Origin: Dryomyza anilis
Taxonomy: Eukaryota > Arthropoda > Insecta > Diptera > Dryomyzidae
Assembly (NCBI GenBank): GCA_951804985.1
Contig: OX638132.1
Location: forward strand, 25,706,617 to 25,770,616
DNA: 64,000 bases
Reading direction: 5' to 3'
Made by a program: the position numbers and the translations under genes. Of this stretch, positions 33,961 through 45,339 are shown one piece after another. Within the stretch, counting starts at the first letter, position 1; every line of letters begins with the position of its first letter. The notes under the pieces were generated by a model that was given only the letters and a program-made list of their open reading frames with translations, had not been told where the DNA came from and ran no database searches.

Positions 33961-34143
33961 ATCGGTCCTTATTTCTTTCGAAATGAGGAAGGATAGACCG
34001 TTATCGTCAATGGTTCCTGGTATAGAGCGATGTTAACCGAATTTCTGTGCCAGAGCTCGACAAAATCAATATATCCGAACTGTGATTTCAGCAAGACGGC
34101 ACTACATGCCATGCAGCAACGATAGTGGTAAAAAAGTCGTAAA
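33961..34143 (+). pseudogene. Mariner/Tc1-like transposase fragment, dead
   Basis: The first frame gives IGPYFFRNEEG, stop, TVIVNGSWYRAMLTEFL. After a one-base shift the next frame gives PELDKINISEL, stop, FQQDGTTCHAATIVV. The order (GPYFF-N--G--VTVN--RYRAML, then P-LD-I---WFQQDGATCHTA) is the catalytic region of mariner-like transposases; the aspartate of QQDG is the second catalytic residue. Two stops and one frameshift make it inactive. Only about 60 codons remain. Confidence 0.85.
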
Positions 34144-34164
34144 GAACAAATTTGTCGATAGTGT

Positions 34165-34345
34165 TTTCAGACACTATGAAATTAATCTTAGTTTGAACTA
34201 GATGTCAATCAGACATTATGAAAATAAACTTAGTTTAAACTTGATGTCATTCGTTTACAGTCAACATATCACAAATATTTGCCATAAATGTCTTATTAAC
34301 TGATTAACTGACGGTCATGCTATATGTAAAATTTAACATTCAACC
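34165..34345 (+). repeat. Dispersed repeat with AACTTAGTTTAAACTTGATGT, copy 1
   Basis: It matches, inverted, 46225-46395: 'TAAACTTAGTTTAAAC', 'GATGT', 'CAACATATCA-AAATATTT', 'TTAACTGATTA', 'TAAAATTTAA'. It lies directly after the mariner-like fragment and may be part of that element or of its own family. Confidence 0.6.
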
Positions 34346-34380
34346 ATTATGATTAGACACAATCCTAGTAGAAATTTACC

Positions 34381-34650
34381 CTATTAGGGAAAACATTATC
34401 ATGACCTGATCAAGTTGTAAATGTAACTGATCGGGTTGTAGCAAGACAAATATACCATGAATAGTTCCCGATCATGGCCCTAGTATAATTTCTAGGGAAT
34501 AGGCGTTTTGTTGCAAAATTTTAACGCAGTTTAAACTTGGATCTAAGAGCTCAAAAATAACGTTACATATCAAAGTTGAAACCGAAAAGAAATCGTTCAA
34601 TTTGGTTTCATTCGTTGACTCTTGATATAAAATATTTGTATTCTATCTAT
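34381..34650 (+). repeat. CCCTATTAGGGAAAACAT repeat, copy 1
   Basis: It starts with CCCTATTAGGGAAAACAT, then GATCA-GTTG, CATGG/CTAG words. The same start and order occur at 44508. The end is not defined. Confidence 0.55.
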
Positions 34651-34959
34651 ATCTTATTTATTTATATTTATATTTCTTTTGATTATTTATTCATTTTTTA
34701 AATACATATTCTTTTAATGTGTTTGGCTTTGCTTTTATAGAAAATTCTTATTATTTTTCTATCATTATAGATTATCGAAAACGATAATTTTGATCTATAA
34801 ACGATGTCGTTTTGATATCGATTGGTTTGCTGCATTATTTATATATTAAATAACTAATTTAAAAATTATGCAGTATGCATTTTGTTGTTTCTGTTCTCAA
34901 TAATTATATAGCTATTAACTAAGCTGTGCATTAATTAGTTTGAATTTCTTAATTCCAGT

Positions 34960-35250
34960 CACTGCCCCCCACTTTCTAACTTTAGCGCTTCTTGGCAGAC
35001 GCCCTTTTTCTTTGGCCCTACTGCCTCGCGCTAGGTTCTGTGGCGACCCCGGAGGCTCGTCTCCAGAGTCATGCCTAGCCAGTTAATTGTACAAGCAGCA
35101 CCTGCAGCATTCTTTCTAAAGCACTTAATTAGCTGTTGTTGTCATTGACTTTTGTTTTTGACGTTGTTGTGTTTTTTTTGTTTGTTGCATTTTTAAAACG
35201 TAGTTATTTTCCATCACGTACTAAAAGGCTTACAAATCACAGCAATAACA
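34960..35250. promoter_or_regulatory. GC-rich island, candidate conserved non-coding element
   Basis: In an AT-rich setting 34960-35110 is strikingly GC-rich and non-repetitive (CACTGCCCCCCACTTTC, GGCGACCCCGGAGGCTCG), with an E-box CACCTG and TTAATTG homeodomain-type sites at its right edge. No ORF. The composition suggests constraint, but no function can be read. Confidence 0.35.
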
Positions 35251-35771
35251 AATAGCTTTCCTTTGACGCATGTCATTAGCAGGCACTTTCAATAGCCATG
35301 CTTTAATGTACACTGGAAAAAAATGTAATTTTTAATGGAATAAAATACTAAATATGATATAAGTTTGAATATTGTTAATAAATTTAATTTATTCAATAAA
35401 CAATTTTGAAATCGTTTTAAATAATCATAACATTGAAGCCTAATATTAACTTTTGATTTGTATATGTATTAAAATGTCTAAATTAATTATTTTTTTGAAA
35501 TTCAAAACTATTTATTATTATTATGTCGAAATATGTTGAAATGCTTTTAGATAAATCCAAATTGGGCTGTTTAAAAATCTCAATTGTTGGGAAAAATCCA
35601 TACTCTACCTTATTTAGAAATACAGAGAATGATATCTACTATAATTTCTCACGTCCTCTAAACGTTCCTCAGATTGTCCAAGGTATTATTTAGATAAACA
35701 GTGTTTTTTAATTATCAGTCCAATTCCGGAGCTCTTTCAAGAATGCTAGTTTTATATTTTTAGTACGACAT

Positions 35772-35821
35772 TGTTTTATTTGAAATAATAGTTTCTAGTG
35801 ACTATTATTTCAAATAAAACA
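35772..35821. repeat. Perfect 21-bp inverted repeat, 8-base loop
   Basis: Arms 35772-35792 and 35801-35821 are exact reverse complements around TTCTAGTG. It immediately precedes a MITE end at 35830. Could be the tip of an older foldback. Confidence 0.85.
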
Positions 35822-35829
35822 GCACTTTA

Positions 35830-36044
35830 TACACCCAGAAAAAAATACTATGTAGTTTTTTACTATTAAAAATATTCAATAGGATAAATTATTATTTTAA
35901 TTGGAAAATACCATTAAATACTAGAAAATACCATAATTGCCATTGAATTTATATGAAAATTTTTATTTTTTGTATACTATTAAATCAATAATTGTCCTAT
36001 TGACCAATTTTAATGGGATTTGAGGGAATTTTTTTCTGGGTGTA
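35830..36044. mobile_element. TACACCCAGAAAAAAAT MITE, short copy
   Basis: Perfect 17-bp termini TACACCCAGAAAAAAAT at both ends in inverted orientation. The subterminal 'CAATAGGA-AA-TTATT' is also inverted. 215 bp, non-coding. A longer relative is at 57610-58065. Confidence 0.9.
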
Positions 36045-36186
36045 GGACTAAACTAAATTTGTCGATAATATAGATAATATATAATTTAGCAAATTTTGAA
36101 GTTATCTAAATCGAGCTATAATGACTAATTAATTTCTTTTGATAACACTAAACAACAAATGGAAACCTTTTTTTAATTATCCATGA

Positions 36187-37512
36187 TCTTAGTATCATTT
36201 TCCGATGGATTTCAAGATTCTAATAACTACCTCATACTCAGTTTTTGCAGATTTTCGTGTTTTTCTACATATTTTGGAATTTAACATTTTCCAGATTTGA
36301 GTTATCGATAAATTTCTTTTATATTCCCCTGAGAATACTACAGCTAATATTTTGAAATAAACTTCATGAAATTCGGATTAATATGACTAAAGTAATGACC
36401 AGTCAAACACAAAAAATATTTATTTTAAGGTATACCTATTATTTATTGCATAACATATTAAGTTTTCATAATTCAATAAAATTATATATTATATGTGAAA
36501 CTAGATCCATTATTCTATGATTCCTCTTACTTTGTTTTTGCAAAACACTCTTTAAGTCTTCAGATTTAATACAACTTTACGCTTACAATTTTTGATTTCA
36601 ATTTTCTTTTGGTATGTTCCTTTTAATCAATATATTTTATTTGGTTATCAATTATTCATAGACATTTTATAATAATGTATAGAACTTCGGCCGAGCTCTC
36701 TCACCATTTTGAGCTGTGCGTGTTATATTTGTACTCAAATTGGTGGGACCTACAGTTTATTGCCGAATTCGAATGGCGAGTGAGAGCTTTTCATAGGCAA
36801 TGGTTTTACTCTCGTAAGTTTGCCATTTACTGACGAGAGGTAGCGCGGTATAGAAAAATGTTTCTATGAAAATATGTTGTTAGCCCCAGTCCAGGTTTGA
36901 ACCGGGGACCTTTCGGCTCGCAGTCCAACGCACTAACCACTGAGCTACCGCGGCTAATTTTATTAAACATTAAAGCAGTAGAATTTAGCTTTGCATAACT
37001 GTATTACTTTCCATGGGTTTGCCTCAGTATCGTATAAAAGAGTCAAATAAAGAGCACCTACTAAATGTTCATACTTTTAAAATAAAATATTTTATGTTCA
37101 TATCGAACAATCGAATATGTGAATTTTACTTTAAACTGAGGACTTGCGATTTTCAAAAACAAAGTAAGAAGAAGTATAGAATTATAGATCAAGTCTGATA
37201 TAAGATACGTACTTTTATTTAATTATGAAAATCATATATGTTATGAAACAAATAATAGGTACACCTTAAAATTCATATTTTTTGCGTTTGACTGGTCATA
37301 ACTTTGGTCAGATCAATCCGAATTTCATGTGGTTTTTTTCAAAATATTAGCTGAAGTATTCTCAATGAAATACAAGAGTATTGTCATCGCAAACTTGAAT
37401 CTGTAAAAAGTATAGACCAATATATGGAGGAAAACACCAGAATTGCCAAATAAAAAAGTGAGTATGAGTTAGTGATTAGAATCTTGTCGTCCATCGAAAA
37501 ATCATACTTAAA
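36187..37512. mobile_element. 1.3 kb inverted-repeat element with arms over 300 bp
   Basis: Left arm (from 36187, clear to about 36500, weaker to about 36650) and right arm (37512 back to about 37190, weaker to 37060) are diverged reverse complements. Shared landmarks: CAAGATTCTAAT, GAGAATACT-CAGCTAATATTTTGA, CATGAAATTCGGATT, ATGACCAGTCAAAC, GTACCTATTATTT, and CTTACTTTGTTTTTG. A SINE sits in the loop. It looks like a foldback transposon, or an inverted duplication of one. Confidence 0.85.
36671..36956 (-). mobile_element. tRNA-derived SINE, nearly full-length
   Basis: On the minus strand the first 72 bases (36954-36883) fold roughly as a tRNA with A box TAGCTCAGTGG and B box GGTTCAAACC, the RNA polymerase III internal promoter. 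The arms have mismatches (acceptor, D stem, anticodon stem), so it is not a working tRNA. A body follows with CTGTAGGTCCCACCA and GAGAGCTCGGCCGAA, resembling 3' tails of fly non-LTR elements. ATTTTAT flanks both ends (36664-36670, 36957-36963). Confidence 0.88.
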
Positions 37513-37530
37513 TCGCTGGTAATTTTTTTT

Positions 37531-39650
37531 TGTGCTGTGTAATCATTAGAACATTACTTAATATATTTCACACGAACATGGAATTTTTACTATTAAAAAT
37601 CAAAACCTTTCAAATAATAAATTGTTTAGTCTGTTTCATTGAAATGTTTTAAAATTGGAAATAGTTTTTGTTAATTAAATATAAATGAAATATGAATTTA
37701 ATATTCTCAAAATTTTTAATTTCCCGTTGAAATTAAAATAATTTAATATTTTTTTTTATTTTGTCACAATTAAAACAACATTTGCAATAGAGTTGCTCAT
37801 GCGCAACTCTATCTCTTCAAGTCAAGTTAACAGGAAAATGACAATTTTGCGCTGTCTCTCGAACTGTTTGTCTCTTTTAAACAACGATAGCAATGACTAC
37901 AAAAAGAGCTTTAAAAAATATATATATGCTTGCAAGAAAAACTCAACAAATCCATCATTGGAAAGTTGCAGCCAAATTGAGCCCAGTTTACAGACGCGGA
38001 ATGTTGCGTTGAAATAATATAAAAAGCAACAAGTGGCAACTGTTACGCGTTTTTTTTAAATTAATATTAAAGACAACTAAGTCATTAATTAATAAAAAAA
38101 AAAACTAATTTGCACCTAAAGCTATATTTTACTGATGACTGTTAAATCATTCAATAATAGCAACCATTTTTTGCAACACATTAAATTAAACTCAGTTACT
38201 AATTCGACAATTTGCTCCACTGTAGCAGTAACAGTTGGTAGTTGGTTTTGCTGTGCGTTGCTTGTGCGGCGTGTTTTCGCTGTAATTAACGAAAATCTTG
38301 TCTAAATACGCTGCTGCAGACAGACTTGAATTAAGGTTTCACTTGTTGTGAATTAAAATTTTAATGAATTTCGTTAGTGAAATCTGCGCGTCAGCGGGGA
38401 CGGCTAAGCAAAATATAGATACAGACAGAACAACCAGAAAATAAAATTAATAAAAACTTTGAAAAATTAACCATTTAATAATTGTTTATTGTTGTTGTTA
38501 AATAAAATTAATATTTTTTGTCATTATTTTTGTTATAGACTTGTTTGAAATTAATGATTTAAGTTAGTTTATAAATATTTAAAACAACTCTTTAAATTGT
38601 TTACAGTGTATTTTATTTGCTATGTATTTTAATTAAATCCAACAAATATTTGCATAACTACCTACCGTTGGGAAATTCGTTTTGTCCTCATTTTGAAGCT
38701 GCCAATGCGACCCACTGGAAAGCCTTTGAATCCTCTCGACAAATAAATGACAACTGAATTGCCATGCGCTTTGAATGTAAACAGACGGATATTCAATCAA
38801 TTGCTCGGCTTTTGGCAGCCATGGTAATGAAGAAATATATATATATTTTTTCATTTATAACATAAAAATACATGGCCGAAAATCGAGCGCAATTTGACCC
38901 CTTGTTAAAGTATTGATAAAAGGTGTGAAAAAGATGATTTATTTAATTGAAAACAAAAAAAAAAGAAACAGAATAAAAAAAAACTATTCAACCTTTTTTT
39001 GTTATTGTTCCATCGATTTATAGAGATTCTTTTTCAATTTTATAAAGATTCTTTTTTAAAAAGCTTTTACGATACTAATATATTTTTGTTTTGTGCTTCA
39101 TATACAGTTTGGCCTAAACATTTCACGTTTTTATTCATGTAGAGCAAATAAGTGTGTCTTTAGAAATCACGAAAACAATAGAACGAAACGTGCTAGATCA
39201 ATAAAACTAGGTATTTAGAGAATTTATATTAGTAAGTTTGTTGAGACCACAAAAAATATAGTTTGATCAACTGCCCCGCGTACTTTCCATTCAACCTGAA
39301 CCTCAGTTATAAATACTTTCGAAAGTACTTTAGTTAGAGTGTGAATAAAGTTCGTTACAACGAAAATGGCCGTTTCAACATTTTACATTTCAACGTAATT
39401 TATTTCAAGAAAATTTCAATTGCGTCGAAAGAATTTTCGCTAGATTTTTTTATTATTTTTGAATAAATTGGTGGATAACGGAATTATAAATCAAATTACT
39501 AACTCTATTCACCCACAAATGGCGTATGGAGCAAACTAATTCCCAGGTGACTATATATTGAAATAAAAAAAAAACATTAAAAAGCAAATTAAAGAAATAC
39601 TAATGTTAAGATTTATAGATTTCTTTTTTTTTTGTTTTTTTTTCAGTAAC
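37531..39650. other. Non-coding region with one GC-richer island
   Basis: 37790-37811 is a short hairpin (AGAGTTGC arms). 38213-38425 is a GC-richer stretch with GTGCGTTGCTTGTGCGGCGT and CGCGTCAGCGGGGACGG, a candidate regulatory or promoter element. The ORFs 37793-38017 and 38633-38854 have no recognisable similarity. 38860-39650 shows nothing. Confidence 0.35.
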
Positions 39651-39659
39651 ATTATAAAA

Positions 39660-40400
39660 AACTTTACTGACACTTAAACTAGAGTAGGGAAATTTTGATA
39701 TTTGATTTTATTAAGAACAATGATAGTTATAATCGGACTAAGTTATAATCGTACATCCTACACATATGGGCATTCCCTGGGGTACGCTTAAAACTTTAAT
39801 ATTTCGCAGGAAAATGAATTTACTTGATTTTGTGCATGTAGTATTTAAATTGGACTAAACATAAAAATTAGACAATTCTATACGGTAGATCAAAAGATAT
39901 AAATGAAATAGTGGTCGTTCCGGACGGGACAGAAACGGAAGTGCATGTCGAGGTTCATATGGACATGCCAAAAAGTCAGCAAAGTTTATAGTTTTTTTAT
40001 AATAAATCACAGACAAATTCCGGACGGGACAAAAAATTCCGTTTAGAAATTATAAGTACGATTTTTATTCTAAAAATACTTTTGGCGTATAATATATTTT
40101 TTTGAAATATTTTGGAACATTGCTGAGACAATTTACTTTATTTTTGGTGATATACACTTTGTTCCTAAAGTTTACAGTTATTTCGTAATAAATCGCAGTT
40201 TTATACTTTTGGTACTCAAAGTTCCGGACGGGACAGATTAAAAGCTTTCAAAAATATTCTAGAATTACTATTAAATCGATTCTGTTTTAGAAATAGTGGA
40301 TTCAACTCTTTAAGTTTACTATGGTAATGAATGTATCTTTTTGGTTCCCGACGTGGCACCGAAAACTCATATACAAAAACCGAAAATTTTCTGTTATTTT
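39660..40400 (+). repeat. CCGGACGGGACA repeat, copy 1
   Basis: 'TTCCGGACGGGACA' occurs at about 39918, 40018 and 40221. The blocks GGGCATTCCCTGG, GCTTAAAACTTTAATATT, AAGTGCATGT-GAGGTTCATATGG, AAAGTCAG match 53340-53530 in the same order. Unclassified dispersed element. Confidence 0.65.
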
Positions 40401-40439
40401 ATTGGGGATCATTATTTTTAAGATTTAGAGCCGAATATT

Positions 40440-40790
40440 CACTTCTGGTGGTATAAAAGAAAATTTCCCCGTAGATATTAGGTTATATGAGGTATTAGAT
40501 TCACATAGATTCACAGGTCACAATATACCGATCATGACCATTTTCAATACCAAAAACCGTACGTATATAAGTAATCATATTTTGGAGTTTCATTGACCTA
40601 GGATCTTCTATTTTTCTTGTAATCGTGATTTCAACAGAAATACAGACAGACGCAAAGAGGGACATCACTAAATTGGTCATGCTAATCAAGAATATTTATG
40701 CTTTTCCCTACCGTATATGCCTTCTTATGGGTGTTACAAACTGCCTACCAAACTGAATATACCGTTTCACTCTTAGTATAGAAAAAACTT
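40440..40790 (+). mobile_element. 0.7 kb repeat family, 3' fragment
   Basis: It contains ATATGAGGTATTAGATTCACA, TTTCATTGACCTAGGATCTTC, ACAGACAGACGC and ends CAAGAATATTTATGCTTTTCC...ATACCGTTTCACTCTTAGTATA, the 3' half of the family at 43128-43812. Confidence 0.75.
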
Positions 40791-41041
40791 ACAGTATAAA
40801 AAAAAACTTACAGTTCACATCACCGATTTGTCTTTGCCGTGCACAAGAAACTAATTTTTTTTTCTATTTTGCACAATGTTGTTGTTTGCATAATCTCGTC
40901 AGAAGCTCAAATGTGCTAAATGAACTTTATTGAAAATCTTTTAAAATTGAAAACCAGTAAGAATAGTAAAGTTATATGAACATTTTTAAAGTTTTTAATA
41001 GTTGATGCTAGTAATATGATTAGTAAATATGAGATATATGC

Positions 41042-41650
41042 GCCAAAGTGGGTGGTTTTTATGTCACAAGTCGACGGTTTAGCCAATTTGCACATGTGTA
41101 CAAGAAATCTGAGTACTGATTGTTATTGATCTAGTGATTGTGATTTCAAACAGATATAAGACAGAGAGACAGACCAATGCCATATCTATTTAGGAAATGA
41201 AACAGTTCAAGAATTTTTTAATAACTACAACATAACTACAACACTCTGAAATTTTGTAGCCAGTGTACTGTGGACCTATTCCCTACATTGTTGTTATATG
41301 AGGTACTTGAAGTAATCGGTTCACAGGTCACCATCTACCGATCAAGCCCATTTTCAATACCAAACACCTTATGTATATAAGTAATCTAATTTCGGAGTTT
41401 CATTGACCTAGGCTCTTCTCTTTTTTCTGTAATCGTGATTTCAAGACGGCTGGAGTAAATCAGTCATGTTGATCCCCTCCTTTTGGGTGTTATATATGGC
41501 CTAACGAGCATTCATGTCTAAGCCCTGACTAACCTGTTAATGCGAGAACTTTAGTGCGCATACCTCTGGATTGCTGGACCACCGACCGGATGTTATAAAC
41601 TTTGGTTAATGTTAATAGACCCTTTCACTTTTTATGTACGGTATAAAAAT
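41042..41650 (+). mobile_element. 0.7 kb repeat family, two overlapping decayed fragments
   Basis: 41042-41200 ends in an ACAGAGAGACAGACC run. 41276-41640 repeats ATATGAGGTACTTGAAGTAA, CATTGACCTAGGCTCTTCT, GTAATCGTGATTTCAAGACG, TTTGGGTGTTATA and ends CCCTTTCACTTTTTATGTACGGTATA. Confidence 0.65.
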
Positions 41651-41659
41651 AGGGTAATG

Positions 41660-43100
41660 CATTTGCAACATTTTTGCTCTCATGCGTTTTTCTCTCATGA
41701 CTGAAAAGCATTGTTTAAAAACAACGAATAAAAACCACGTCAAATATTCCCAAAGCTTATACATATTATTTGATGCAATTTTTTCACGTCGAGCAGTTTT
41801 AGGAAAGAAAAAAATAAAAAACTTCAACTACTACAGTGGGCCAAAATTGCAGGCGCTGCTAAGGCCGTGCGTGGGTGTGGGCGGCGTTGAACTTTTAAGC
41901 AGCGTTGCTGGGAAAAAGGCCCCCTTTGCACATTGCAGTTTATGTGCAAATTGGCCAAAAATAATAAATAAACAGCAAAATGAAAGTTCAACATGAAAAA
42001 AAACCAAGAATAAAAGAAAAGTGAAATGAAAAATGAAAAATAAAATTGGACGAAAGTCACACGCGAGTGTGGGCCCAAAAATGCGTTGGTTCAAAATAAA
42101 GGAATTTTTTACAAATAATTGTTTGGATTTTTTTTTCATGTGTGGCAAAAATTGAAAACTCATAAAAAGACTTAAAAAAATCATAATAATACATGGTGTG
42201 GCAAAAGCGGCTTAAACCAGTCTGCCACTAAAATACAAAAATAAATGCAAAACAACTACCAAGAGCCACTACCACAATTACAACATTAGAGAAACAAGCA
42301 CAAAAACAACCATTAACAGCCGGTTTTATTTTTTTTTATTTATTTAAAATTAAATATATAAAAAAATTAAAATAATTACATGCGCCACGAATAGACACGC
42401 TTTTCTTGCCGTATATATTGCGCTCTCTTTCATGCACATGTTGTATTTTTAATATTTTTCATTTTCACAAAATTTTCATTGAGCCTCTCCCGCCACAGCA
42501 GGTAATTGTCACAATGGTCGCTCGCTAGTCTACGTGGCCCAGAGTCTGAGTTTTTGCCAAAACGACATCGTAAAACCAGACAATAAGCTCATAAAAAATA
42601 CAAGTACAAAAATAATACAGAGAAAATTGTGAGTAACACATCGTGAAAATCGTCTACCTGTCATAAGTGACACTTGTGCGCTCTGACCAATACTCATTGT
42701 CTTGAGTGCCGCTTCAAATTTGCTATTCGAAAACTGAATTAGCAAAAATTATAGCTAAAGAAAATGAAAAGAAAATTGGAAATGTTGCGTTACGCCCTTC
42801 ACAGCAATTACCGGTGTTTTTTTTGCTTTTTTCAGTTACCTGTTAATCACGGTGTATCTGTGTGAAATGACAAAACGGAAATGCCGCTGGGGGGTGAGAG
42901 TACTTTTCGTGCGAATGATTTATTTGCTCACGCTATTCAGCTCTTATAGCGCTCTAAGCAGACTATCGAAGTGTCGAGATGATCGTAAATCTTTTTGTTC
43001 AGAAATGAATAGTAACTATGTTATGAGAATTTAGAATCTCATAAAAGACTATAAAACAGTTATATAGAATAAGGTCATAGTTTAAAAAAATTTTAACACA
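41660..43100. other. Non-coding region with GC-richer stretches
   Basis: 41840-41950 and 42390-42960 are GC-richer. ORFs here (41682-41996, 41824-42184, 42530-42745, 42852-43034) show no family resemblance and overlap each other on both strands. Possible regulatory sequence; nothing specific is supported. Confidence 0.35.
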
Positions 43101-43127
43101 AATTTGTATAATATTAAAAAAAAGCAG

Positions 43128-43812
43128 TTGGGAAGGTTAGATCGCATGGGAAATTTTAAAGTAGGTGTTATTATGATAGTTAGGATTATCAAAATTATAC
43201 TCGATCTAAGCCGACTATAAATTCTCTACACATATGTGTGGTTACCATTCAAAGTTGTACATAACTCACCGGGGTATACGAATCCTGAAAATAACTACAA
43301 ACTTTCAATCGTTAAAGAATTTCCATTCATTTGATACCCATATTTACAAATGAGTATGTGTACCGAATTTCAATTTTTTTTTTTGGACCCACAAGTCGTT
43401 TCGGCTGAAAACATTATTTTCATGTATTTGAGCATGATGTAAATATATATTTGACCAAAAAGTTTACCTAAGCACGTATACAGTAAAATTGATCTGTAGA
43501 TGTAAATTTAATATGAGGTATTTCAACATAAGTGGTCGGTTATCAGGTCACAAAAGACCGATCTTTTTCATGTTGATATAAATCTAAAGTTTCATTGCTC
43601 TAGCTCTTCTAATTTTGCTGATTTCGACCGACAGGCAGAGGGACAGATAGACGGACAGACAGACAGACAGGCAGACAGACGGACAAATCAACTCAGGAGG
43701 TCAGTTGATCAAGAATATATATACTTTTCCATACCGGAGATGCTTTCTTCTGGTGTTACAAACGGCGTACTAAACTGAATATACCCTTTCACTCTTAGTG
43801 TATGGTATAAAA
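43128..43812 (+). mobile_element. 0.7 kb dispersed repeat, full-length copy 2
   Basis: Left end AGTTGGGAAGGTTAGATCGC and right end AAGAATATATATACTTTTCC...AGTGTATGGTATAAAAA correspond to both ends of copy 1 (7877-8599), giving 685 bp. It carries a GACAGAC/GGACAGAC run at 43640-43685. The interior differs from copy 1, so it is another subfamily. No ORF. Confidence 0.8.
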
Positions 43813-44359
43813 ACCCGCATGATATATGGGACAGTGATGGAAAGCTGTTATTTGAAAATTACTGCTGAGAAAATATAAATGTTTTGAATAAGATTTTGAG
43901 AAAATACATTTAATTTTCATTGTTAAACTTAATGTTTTGAATGGTTATCTGTTTTTTTAGATGTATATAACTAAAATCTAAAAAATCAACTGGATTCAAA
44001 CAAAAAATAGTTTTCAAAAAATAGTTTTCAATTTAATATGAGGTATTTGAACATAAGTGGTCAGTTCTCAAGTCTGAACTATAATATCATGCCAATTTTC
44101 ATATTGAGACAGCTTAGATATATAAGTAATATAAATCTAAAGTGATATAATTATCAAAAAGTCTACTAGCGACACCAATAATCAATGCAATATATAATGC
44201 AAATCTTCAATATAAATTTATGTCAAAAGTCGACTACTATCTGGACATTAATTTTTGATTATTGGTAACGCTGTACGTTTTGTGTCTAAATGACGTGATA
44301 CTATCGGAATAAATAATAACAGTATGATATATCAGTTGAGAGGAACCTATGCTGAGTTG

Positions 44360-44470
44360 TGCGGTTACCTTTTAAAGTGGAGTCACCAGGCTTTACGAAT
44401 CGTGAAAATAACTGCAAATTTATAATCTTGAAAGAATATTCTTTCATATGAGTACCGGCCTAAGTTCTTC
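44360..44470 (+). mobile_element. 0.7 kb repeat family, internal fragment
   Basis: TGCGGTTACC, GAGTCACCAGG-TTTACGAATC, GTGAAAATAACTGCAAATTT and AAAGAAT-TTC-TTCAT match 43240-43340. Confidence 0.65.
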
Positions 44471-44507
44471 AGAACTGCAGCGCCAAACTATTATTATAAT
44501 ATACCCT

Positions 44508-45060
44508 ATTAGGGAAAACATAATCATATTTAGATCATGTTGCTCATGTAAATAGTCAGGTTATGACATATAATCAGATCCTGGTCATGACTCTGGAATA
44601 TTTACTACTTGGAAACCTCCAGTTAGCAAAGAAATGTGCATTAGGCAAACAAATTGACTTTTACGGTATATTGATGCTCTTTAGCGCTCGTAAACTTGTT
44701 TCTCTCACTTGTTTTCTTTCACGTTTCATTGACTCTTTGCCTATGCTAAGTCTCTCAATTAACAGCAAACAATGTTATACGTTTTAAATCACTTCAATGA
44801 CCCTAGAATATTTTCTACTAGAAAACTTCTTGCTAACAGACCAATGTAAAAATGACAGTTAAATTGACTTCTATGGTATTTAATTCTCTTTAGCGTTCGT
44901 AAACCTTTTCCTCTTACTGCCTTTCCTTTTACTGCCACCATGATGCAAACTTCCTCTATCTCATTCAAATCATTAAATTACATTTCATTGCCTCTCTGCC
45001 TATGCTAAGACTCTCAATTAACAGCGAATAATGTTAAATATTTTAAATCACGTCAATGCT
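44508..45060 (+). repeat. CCCTATTAGGGAAAACAT repeat, copy 2, with internal tandem duplication
   Basis: It starts like 34381. Then two tandem units, about 44575-44800 and 44803-45058, each with AATATTT-CTACT-GAAA, AAATTGACTT, CTTTAGCG-TCGTAAAC, TGCCTATGCTAAG-CTCTCAA, TTAACAGC-AA-AATGTTA. The ORF at 44563-44787 is one unit and is not conserved in the other. Confidence 0.7.
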
Positions 45061-45339
45061 TTTTACAGCCAAACAAACTTTATGGCACAGTTAAGTGTTA
45101 TAAAACAACAAATACAAAATGTGACGAAATTGCTTAAAATTGGCCGAATTCCAACTAAACTTATCAGTGATAATAATTTATGATTATGGTTTATTTTTGT
45201 TTGATTGTTAATAATTAACAAATTTTGTTGTTTTTTTAGTTTACAAACAAATGCTGATAAAGTGTTATTTTTTTAGTTTTTGCATTATTGTATTTTGTTT
45301 TGTTTTATTGTATTTATATTGTATTTTATATTAACAGCA

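Noticed and set aside
36883..36954. Functional tRNA gene
   Set aside because: Mismatches in the acceptor, D, anticodon and T stems and a long conserved tail show a SINE head, not a working tRNA.
41824..42184. Overlapping minus-strand ORFs of 84 and 117 codons
   Set aside because: Mutually overlapping frames in AT-rich DNA, Phe-rich, no family.
44563..44787. 74-codon ORF
   Set aside because: Falls in one unit of a tandem duplication; the sister unit has no matching frame.
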